From NCBI RefSeq assembly GCF_023091745.1, contig NC_068912.1, forward strand, positions 74,697,067 to 74,761,066: a stretch of 64,000 nucleotides of DNA, in the 5' to 3' direction. Each line of letters starts with the position of its first letter. Position 1 is the stretch's first letter. This DNA is from Budorcas taxicolor. Taxonomy: Eukaryota; Chordata; Mammalia; Artiodactyla; Bovidae. The position numbers were made by a program, and so were the translations under genes. Below the pieces are notes generated by a model. It had not been told where the DNA came from, ran no database searches, and worked only from the letters and a program-made list of their open reading frames with translations. Of this stretch, positions 56,394 to 64,000 are shown piece by piece.

Positions 56394-56862
56394 TGTTAGT
56401 TTCCTATTGCTCCTGTAACAAATTTCCAAAACCTTACTGAATACAATACAAATTTATTCTGTAAAAGTTCTGGAGGTCAGAGTCTGAAGTGGGTCTCACT
56501 GGGCTAAAAATTAAGGGCCAAAGTCCCTTCTAAAGCTTCTAGGAAGGAATTCATTTCCTTGATTTTTCCTCCCCATAGCAGCTTCTGCACTCTTTGGCTC
56601 ATGGCCTCCTAAATCAGCAATGACTAGTCAAACCTTATCCCTCTGACACTTCCCCTCTTCTGCTTCCCTCTTTCATTTATAAGAATCCTTGCAATTACAC
56701 CTTGAAATCCAGGATAATCTCCCCATTTTAAAGTCAGTAGTTCAGCAACCTTAGTTCCAGCTACAATATAAGTTCTCATTTGTCATGTAACCTAACATAT
56801 TTACAGGTTCTGAGAATTAGTAGATGGACATATTTGGGGGACTATTTACCAGCCTACCACAA
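56394..56862 (+). mobile_element. MLT1 (ERVL-MaLR) LTR
   Basis: 'tgttagtttcctattgctcc', 'taaaagttctggaggtcaga', 'ttcatttataagaatccttg' and 'tggacatatttgggggacta' in MLT1 order, ending ctaccaca. Confidence 0.85.
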
Positions 56863-57532
56863 AGATAAAGAAGAGTATTTTGGTAGTCTTACAAAGCTTT
56901 TTTAGAAATAAAAATTTTCTAGACCAACAGAAACTCAAGTTAACATAAAAATTTCAACAGGTATAACTTCATAAAGATTTGGAAACTTCAATGAGCAAAA
57001 TGCCAGTTTGAAAAACAAATGAAATACTTTGATTAAATATTTTTTACTACATGGAAGAGAGAAAGAATTTATATACAAATATTTTAAAATTTATTTAAAT
57101 TCTCTCATATATTCTGTTTGCTAGTATTTTGTTGAGGATTTTTGCATATACATTCTTCAGTGATATTCATCTATAATTTTCTTTTTTTGTGGTATCTATG
57201 TCTGGTTTTCGTATCAGGGTGATGGTCACCTCATGGAATGAGCTTGGGAGTATTCCTTCATCTGTAGTTTTTTGGAAGATTTTGAGAAGCATAGGTATTA
57301 GCTCTTCTCTAAATATCTGATAGAATTTGCCTGTGAAGTCATCTGGTCCTGGACTTTTGTTGTTGGAAGATTTTTATTCACAATTTCAATTTCAGTACTT
57401 GTGATTGGTCTATTTATATTTTCTATTTCTTCCTGGTTCAGTCTTAAACGGTTGTAGCTTTCTAAGATTTTGTTCATTTCTCTAGGGTGGTCCATTTTAT
57501 GGGCACGTATTTGCTTGTGGTAGTCTCTTATG

Positions 57533-57755
57533 GGGCTTCCCTCATGGCTCAGGTGATAAAGAATCCACCTGCAATGCAGGAAACTTGGGCTCAATCCCTG
57601 AGTCAGAAAGATCCCCTGAAGAAGGGAATAGCTACCCTTTCCAGTAATCTTGCCTGGAGAATTCCGTGGACAGAGGAGCCTGGAGAGCTACAGTTCATGG
57701 GTCACAGAGTCAGATACAACTGGGCAACTAACGCTTTCCCTTTACTTTTTCAGGG
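57533..57755 (+). mobile_element. Bov-tA SINE, perfect 10-bp TSD
   Basis: Full length; TSD gtctcttatg at 57523-57532 and 57756-57765. Confidence 0.96.
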
Positions 57756-57794
57756 GTCTCTTATGATGCTTTGTATTTCTGTAGTGTCAGTTAT

Positions 57795-57924
57795 TGGAGA
57801 AGGCAGTGGCACCTCACTCCAGTACTCTTGCCTGGAAAATCCCATGGATGGAGGAGCCTGGTGGGCTGCCGTCTATGGGGTCGCACAGAGTCGGACACGA
57901 CTGAAGTGACTTAGCAGCAGTAGC
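57795..57924 (+). mobile_element. Bov-A monomer SINE, perfect 12-bp TSD
   Basis: A single Bov-A monomer with a CAG/TAG tail and no tRNA head; TSD agtgtcagttat at 57783-57794 and 57925-57936. Either an independent monomer insertion or a BOV-A2 that lost one monomer. Confidence 0.93.
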
Positions 57925-58077
57925 AGTGTCAGTTATAGCTCTGTATAATTTCTAATTTTATTGATTTGAGTCATCTGTCTTTTCTTGATGAGTCTGGCTA
58001 AAGGTTTATCCATTTTGTTTATCTCCTCAAAGAACTAGCTTTTGGTGTCACTGATATTTGTTATTGCTTTCTTCATC

Positions 58078-58286
58078 TCTGGTGGTGGTTTAGTCACTAA
58101 GTTGTGTCCAACTCTTTGCAACCACATGGACTGTAGCGAATCAGGCTCCTTTGACCATGGGATTCTCCAGGCAAGAATACTGAAGTGGGTTGTCATTCTC
58201 TTCTCCAGGGGAATCTTCCCATCCCAGGGTTTGAACCTGAGTCTCCTGCATTGCAGGTGGATTCTTTACCATCTAAGCCACCAGAC
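58078..58286 (-). mobile_element. Bov-tA SINE, antisense
   Basis: Full length at the right edge of the L1 fragment, head ending 'accatctaagccacca'. Confidence 0.94.
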
Positions 58287-58412
58287 ATAGAAAAATATCC
58301 CTGACAGAAAAATATAAAATTCCAGATATGGATTCTTTACCATCTAAGCCACCAGACATAGAAAAATATGCCTGACAGAAAAACTTGACAGAAAAATATA
58401 AAATTTCAGATA
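58258..58412 (+). repeat. Tandem duplication, 71-bp unit
   Basis: Copy 1 58258-58328 (last ~28 bp of the SINE plus flank) and copy 2 58329-58412. They differ at a few bases, and copy 2 has 13 extra bases (an internal repeat of 'cttgacagaaaa'). Confidence 0.93.
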
Positions 58413-58599
58413 ACAGAAGATAAAGATAAAGTTATAAATATCTAATTTTCCCACAATAATCTTCAAAGTCAAAGCAATTCCTATTAAAATCACAGGAAGA
58501 TTTTTTTTAGAGAATTTGATAAACTTACTCTAAAATTGATATGGTAAAGAAAATGCATAATCATAATAAAAAGAATGGCTAAAACTTTTGAGTACTTAA

Positions 58600-58800
58600 T
58601 ATTTTCCATTCACAGAATTATAATCTTCATTGTAACACTACTAGCAGCATCACAAATGTGGAAATTGAGACTTACAGAGGCTAAATGACTTGTCTGATAT
58701 GACAAAATGAACAATAGGCAAAGCATTAGCACTGATCCCAGCTGATCTGACCCAGAATCTCTGCTTTTAGCCCCTAAACTCTCAGGGTTCAAAAGACACA
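58600..58800 (-). repeat. MIR SINE, antisense
   Basis: 'aattgagacttacagaggct', 'aaatgacttgtctgatatga', 'gcactgatcccagctgatct'; diverged. Confidence 0.65.
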
Positions 58801-60340
58801 TGAAAATAAATTCTTAAAAAGAAGAACAAAAATAAGGGACTTGGAATTATAATTTGATTGTTAAAGTAATTAAAGAATGTTGTCTATGATCTAAATAAAG
58901 ACACTTAACCCAACTACCTATGTGGACTCGACTAATGGGCCATTCTCCCTGAGCTCTTATGCTATGATTCAGATCAACAGCATCATGAAGCAAGGGCAGG
59001 CTCCAATCTACAATCAATGTCCAAATGAGGATGTGCCAATTTAGTGCCAAAGATTGGACTACTGGGAGCTATAAAGTTAATAACCCCCACAGATCATATT
59101 TCAGCATCTCAGCCGACTTAATTAATGTCCTCTGGTGCCAGCTTCCTTGTACAATGTTTGTGCATGTTTGGAGCATCAATCACTCTAGAGAGCTCTGGAT
59201 ACTTGATCTTTATTTTTAAATTCCAGGATTTAGTACCAAGATATCAGGTGACTATAGAGTGGTTGGGATGAAAATTATTTAGACAGATGCTAAATCCTCC
59301 TGCAATGTCTTTGCCAAAATGCACATATTGATTTATTGCCATCGGTTGATAATGGTTAGAACCATACTTGATTGCTGGTTGGCAAAATTGCCTAGGAAAT
59401 GGGCTCAAAATTCCCAGACAATTTTATTTGACCTCTACGGTTTAGGTCCAAGAACTAGCTTGAAACCAGATGTACAGAACTAAAAATGACCTCGTTTGCA
59501 TCATGAAAATAGTTAATTAGGAATTAAAGTCCTGAAGGTGTATCATTTTTATTTCACTATATTTTAAAGCAAATAAGCATATAAAATAAATAATTTTCAA
59601 AGCAGAAATGACAGACTTCCTGCAGAGGCCAGAACTGGGCCCTTGGACTCAATTCCTTGGTATATGCCAGTTCTATCAGTGAGTAATCAATAGTCCACAG
59701 AGTCCAGTTCTGCCTATGAGAGAAGTCGATGCAGTTTTTCTATTATTCTCATCTTGTTTCTATAATTTTCTCACATTCCCCACCCTTTCTAGAGATTTTT
59801 CTTTTCTTAGATACCTGGATTTTGATTCTTGCTATTGCCACGCAGGAAATCAATAGGTAAACTAATTCACAGTAAGATATACAATACTAAAATATTTTAT
59901 ATTCTCTTCTCTCATACCCTTAATTTAGATTTTAGCATTGAAGGCACTTCAATACGTTACATGCTACATCTTTCCCTGTATCTGTGTTTTCAAAGTCTCA
60001 TTCTTTTCTGATCACTCTACTCTTCAATTCCTGGTATAGGGGAATAGCAGCAGCATCTCATACAATTCATTTTTCCTGCTCCATACTAAATTCAGGGTTG
60101 AATTTAGCCTGTTTCCTTGATTTTTATTTAGGTGTTTCTTATATAGCAGAGTTTACCAAAAGTTCAGGGAAATGCACAAGGTTTATGTTAATATTAATGC
60201 AACATGAATATACTAAAATTGAATATTAGGCTTACTTGTTTTGCAAAACAGTTCTTCAGATTTTTTTTCTACTAACCTGAGCTGCAACATTCAGTGTTTC
60301 CACTCAGTTGATTTGCTTTCTCCTCTGTTACTCCCAGGGT
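58801..60340. other. Unassigned AT-rich unique DNA
   Basis: About 1.5 kb with no recognised gene or young repeat. Confidence 0.5.
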
Positions 60341-60560
60341 TCCCAGGTGGCACTAGTGGCAAAGAACCCACCTGTCAGTACAGTTGACATAAGAGACATG
60401 GGTTCAATCCCTGGATCAGGAAGATCTCCTGGAGGAGGGTATGGCAACCCACTATAGTGCTCTTGACTGGAGAATCTTGCCTAGACAGAGGAGCCTGGCG
60501 GGCTACAGTCCATAGGGTCGAACAGAGTTGGATACAACTGAAGCGACTTAACACACACAC
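60341..60560 (+). mobile_element. Bov-tA SINE with short CA tail
   Basis: 'cactagtggcaaagaacc' head subtype, full body, ending cttaacacacacacatg. Confidence 0.94.
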
Positions 60561-60769
60561 ATGCAAACATGCTCTTACTCCTGCTTGATTGCCATGGGCA
60601 ATTCCTCAGTCTTGGGCAACCAAGGTTCTTTCTCTAGCCCTTGCACTAACTGAGGCCTCCCTTCTCATAACGCAAGTTTCATCCATTCATAGGCCATTAT
60701 CTCTCCTCCATACATATCTGTAGGGAAAAGGGACCAATCCACATTGGATTATTTCCCACTGATCTGAAG

Positions 60770-61320
60770 CATATCGTTGTTTTACTAGAGCCAGCTTCAC
60801 CTCCAAGTATCATTTTTTTCTTCTATAACTGTGTTCATCCTTTAAGACTTAGCACAAGTTTATCTCTCATATAAATTTTCCTGACTCTCAACCTCTAACC
60901 TCCCTGTGCCTCCACCCCTACTCCTATCAAAGTAATTTGTCTCTTCTCACAATGTACGCTTCCCTGTAGCTCAAACAGTAAAAGATATGCCTGCAATGCA
61001 GGAGGCCTGGATTCGATCCCTTGGTTGGGAAAAATCCTCTGGAGAAGGGAATGACCACTCCGATATTTTTGCCTGGAGAATCCCATGGACAGAGGAGCCT
61101 GGTGGGCTATAATCCATGGGGGTCTCAGACACGACTGAGCAGCTAACACCACCACTACTACTGCTACTACTACTACTCTCACAGTGTATTAAAAATAAAT
61201 ATTTCATAAATTTTTTCTTTCCTAAGATGCAATGTATTCCTCAAGAAAGGAATCATGTCTTTTTTGTTGTCTTAATCCCCCATTTACTAACGTGTTCTTA
61301 TTAAATGTTTTCTGAACTTT
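60770..61320 (+). repeat. L2 LINE 3' end split by a SINE
   Basis: 'catcctttaagacttagcac', 'attttcctgactctcaacct' before, and 'gaaaggaatcatgtcttttt', 'ttcttattaaatgttttctg' after, the SINE, in L2 order. Confidence 0.6.
60956..61148 (+). mobile_element. Bov-tA SINE followed by (ACT)n
   Basis: Full length, then about 30 bp of CAC/ACT triplets to 61177. Imperfect TSD ctcacaatgta / ctcacagtgta on the two outer sides. Confidence 0.94.
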
Positions 61321-61392
61321 TCGAATCTCAGAAGTATTTGCATGTTGAGAGGGCATATTTAATCTCTTTTAAACCATAACTCCTAATTATTC

Positions 61393-62165
61393 ACCACCCT
61401 TATGGCAGAAAGTGAAGAGGAACTAAAAAGCCTCTTGGTGAAAGTAAAAGAGGAGAATGAAAAAGTTGGCTTAAAGCTCAACATTCAGAAAACGAAGATC
61501 ATGGCATCTGGTCCCATCACTTCATGGAAAATAGATGGGGAAACAGTGGAAACAGTGTCAGACTTTATTTTGGGGGCTCCAAAATCACTGCAGATGGTGA
61601 CTGCAGCCATGAAATTAAAAGACGCTTACTCCTTGGAAGAAAAGTTATGACCAACCTAGATAGCATATTCAAAAGCAGAGACATTACTTTGCCGACTAAG
61701 GTCCATCTAGTCAAGGCTATGGTTTTTCCAGTAGTCATGTATGGATGTAAGAGTTGGACTGTGAAGAAGGCTGAGAGCCAAATAATTGATGCTTTTGAAC
61801 TGTGGTGTTGGAGAAGACTCTTGAGAGTCCCTTGGACTGCAAGGAGATCTAACCAGTCCATTCTAAAGGAGATCAGCCCTGGGATTTCTTTGGAAGGAAT
61901 GATGCTAAAGCTGAAACTCCAGTACTTTGACCACCTCATGCGAAGAGTTGACTCATTGGAGAAGACTTTGATGCTGGGAGGCATTGGGGGCAGGAGGAGA
62001 AGGGGACGACAGAGGATGAGATGGCTGGATGGCATCAAGGACTCAATGGATGCGAGTCTGAGTGAACTCCAGGAGCTGGTGATGTACAGGGAGGCCTGGC
62101 ATGCTGCGATTCATGAGGTCGCAAAGAGTCGGATACAACTGAGTGACTGAACTGAACTAAACTGA
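61393..62165 (+). mobile_element. BovB 3' part, well preserved
   Basis: From 'caccacccttatggcagaaa' (just past the YADD codons) to the tail. One open frame, 61524-62150, holds 208 codons without a stop: KSRDITLPTKVHLVKAMVFP, then VVMYGCKSWTVKKAE, the cysteine/tryptophan region FELWCWRRLLRVPWTARRSN, then GGRRRRGRQRMRWLDGI. It is the most intact BovB C-terminal frame here but lacks the catalytic domain. Confidence 0.96.
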
Positions 62166-62400
62166 TTCATCAAATCTAGTTCAAATGTTATCTCGTCTAT
62201 GAAACTTTGAGTTTTCACAGTACTTTATTCACATTTTTATTATAACAATATAATCTTTTCACATAAGATTCCAGGTGTCTTTTTGCTAAATTAAACACTG
62301 GATTCCTTTGGGGAAGGAATGACGTCTACTTTATGACAATATCTCAAGATCCCCAACTTTTATGGTGTCTGGGTCATGAAAGGCATTCAGTAGATTAAAG
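62166..62400 (+). repeat. L2 LINE 3' fragment
   Basis: 'ggattcctttggggaaggaa' and 'catgaaaggcattcagtaga' fit the L2 3' end; diverged. Confidence 0.5.
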
Positions 62401-62438
62401 GAAAAAAAAAAGGATTACAGAAAGATAGAAATTATCTG

Positions 62439-62645
62439 GGTTTTCCTGGTCCTCAGATGGTAAAGAATCTTCCTGCAATTCAGGGAGACCTGGGTTCTAT
62501 CCCTGGGTCTCGAAGATCCCCTGGAGAAGGGAATGGCTTCATTCCAGTATTCTTGCCAGGAGAATCTTGCCCACAGACAGCCTGGTGGGCTACAGTCCAT
62601 GGGGTCACAAAGTTTCAGACATGACTGAGCAACTAACACTTTCAC
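62439..62645 (+). mobile_element. Bov-tA SINE
   Basis: 'gttttcctggtcctcagatg' head to 'gagcaactaacactttcact'; a few small deletions. Confidence 0.93.
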
Positions 62646-63289
62646 TTCACTCTAGAGATTATTTTCCCACCAATATGAAGAAGTCTTCCATCTGCTGGAG
62701 TCAGCTTCAATTTAAGGGAAGGGAAGGAGGTGTGAAAGAAGGAGTTAAGAGGGTCCTTTCAGATAGCTTTTGATCTAAAAGGTGTTTTCAGAAAGGCAGG
62801 CTTTCCAATGCTTTTCAAACGAAATCATACTGCTAACTACTAATAATGTCTGTAAATGACGTCAGTCCAGCAAGTTTATTATGAAGTTAACTCAGTAGAA
62901 AAAATATCTTCTCTGATATCTTATGTATCTAACATGTATCTAACAGAAAATCTAGACAAAAAATCAGCATCTATAACAACACATTGATATATCATGAAGT
63001 CTTCACAGCTATCTACCAAATTTTTATTATTGAATAAATATTTTTATACCCCACCTGAAGATATATTCTATTATAATGATAGCTATTGGCTAGACCATTG
63101 AGTTAAGTGGGTAATAAAAAGCTGTGTACTGCCAAGTACAATCTGATACAAGCAAAAGCTAGAATGGTAATGTAGCACTAAGATGGCACCAAAGTAATGT
63201 CTCAGATTTCCTGGAACATGAGAAAACTTCATTTCTTAAACATATAAGCAAATCCAGTCAGGACCATTATCCATAGTTCAGTGACATTT
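62646..63289. other. Unassigned AT-rich DNA
   Basis: No gene or repeat recognised. Confidence 0.5.
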
Positions 63290-63462
63290 TTCTCTAAATA
63301 GTAAAATACTGAATATTTTAGGCTTTGTAGGCACAGGCCATGTGGAATCTGTCACCGTTACTCAGCTCCACCATTATATTACAAAAATAGCAATAGACAA
63401 TAATAAATAACTGTGCATGACTATGTTCCAATAAAATCCCAGATATCATATAATTTGTAAAA
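63290..63462 (-). mobile_element. hAT-type DNA transposon remnant, antisense
   Basis: Same family as 11786, reversed: 'gaatattttaggctttgtag', 'ccatgtggaatctgtcaccg', 'gactatgttccaataaaatc'. The terminal repeats are eroded. Confidence 0.72.
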
Positions 63463-64000
63463 ATGTTAGTATGGGTATCTAAACGCATAAAGACTCATTT
63501 TTAAAAACATAGCTGTATTTTGTTAGTTGGTGGGTCAGGGCCTATTGTATGCAGATTCATGCCATAACCTGTTCTGTTCAAACAACATAATTTTGAAAGT
63601 CATGAGTGCATAGTCCCATAAATAAGAATTAAATGCAAGTGAGTCATACCAAGTGTGCCTTTAAACATTTCTGTGTTTAAAACTGTGCTGTGAATACAGT
63701 TCAGAATCACAAGCCCTGATTTAGCCTCTGCTAATATGACTTTCTGCCTGAGTGCTTGCTGCTGTGATTCAGGACAGTACATGTCATGAGTAAGAGAAGG
63801 CTCTAATCTTTGGTCTATATTCCAAACAAAAATCTATTGAGTCTCCTTAAAACAACAACTTACTTGAAGCTCAGTATTCAGGGACCTGATGTGTTACACA
63901 AAATCAGTCTGGCCAATCATCACTCAAAAACCAATAAAGAGGCAAAGTTGATGGAAAGGAAAGTTTGCTTTATTTTAGAGGCCAGCAAATGGGAGAAAGA
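63463..64000. other. Unassigned; possible antisense LTR at the window edge
   Basis: From about 63940, 'aaaggaaagtttgctttatt' and following bases resemble an antisense LTR R region with its reverse AATAAA. It is cut by the window end, so this is a guess. The rest is unassigned. Confidence 0.3.

Larger units (their letters stand above)
57116..58077 (-). mobile_element. Old L1 ORF2 fragment, split by two SINEs
   Basis: Antisense L1 around the RT N-terminal region ('tttgctagtattttgttgag', 'gaatttgcctgtgaagtcat', 'tcctcaaagaactagctttt'). The complement frame 57298-57594 reads NKILESYNRLRLNQEEIENI. Confidence 0.85.

Overview
This window looks like intergenic or intronic DNA from a ruminant, most likely a bovid. 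The evidence is the repeat content. There are many copies of the RTE-type LINE BovB, dozens of Bov-tA and BOV-A2 SINEs, artiodactyl CHR-type tRNA SINEs, ruminant L1 3' ends and ruminant-type ERV LTRs. Older mammalian repeats (MIR, L2, MLT1, MLT2, hAT/MER1) lie beneath them. Family names come from remembered consensus sequences, not a database search. I found no intact host protein-coding gene and no tRNA, rRNA or CRISPR locus. Most long open frames are pieces of BovB or L1 reverse transcriptase, or frames on the opposite strand of SINEs.

Layout. 1-8.6 kb: a BovB copy carrying a perfect inverted 140-bp duplication, a solo LTR with a perfect 6-bp target-site duplication (TSD), an L1 tail, an MLT2 and a second BovB. 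8.6-10.1 kb: a retrocopy of a histone H2A.Z-type mRNA (best fit H2AZ2/H2AFV) with its own 15-bp TSD, split by a later solo LTR. 10.1-20.7 kb: MLT2, MLT1, LTRs and BovB nested inside one another, ending in an L1 with a 5' inversion. 20.7-23.6 kb: AT-rich DNA with few recognisable repeats. 23.6-32.8 kb: BovB copies in opposite orientations, SINEs and a MER1-like hAT element. 33.0-36.7 kb: a BovB mosaic that covers endonuclease and reverse-transcriptase regions, sits in an L1 3' end and carries two further BovB insertions. 37-46 kb: CHR and Bov-tA SINEs in largely unique DNA. 46.3-52.8 kb: an old L1 loaded with SINEs, a relatively young L1 with a perfect 13-bp TSD, and an L1 split by a 5'-inverted BovB. 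53.8-64 kb: more BovB, MIR, MLT1, an antisense L1 with two TSD-flanked SINEs, and L2.

Nothing here works together as a pathway. The interest lies in insertion and rearrangement history: 5' inversions, a templated inverted insertion, an internally deleted BovB that landed beside its own homologous sequence, and an LTR whose removal restores a tandem repeat unit exactly. I found no convincing novel biological system. Coordinates of old repeats are approximate; TSD-defined borders were counted base by base.
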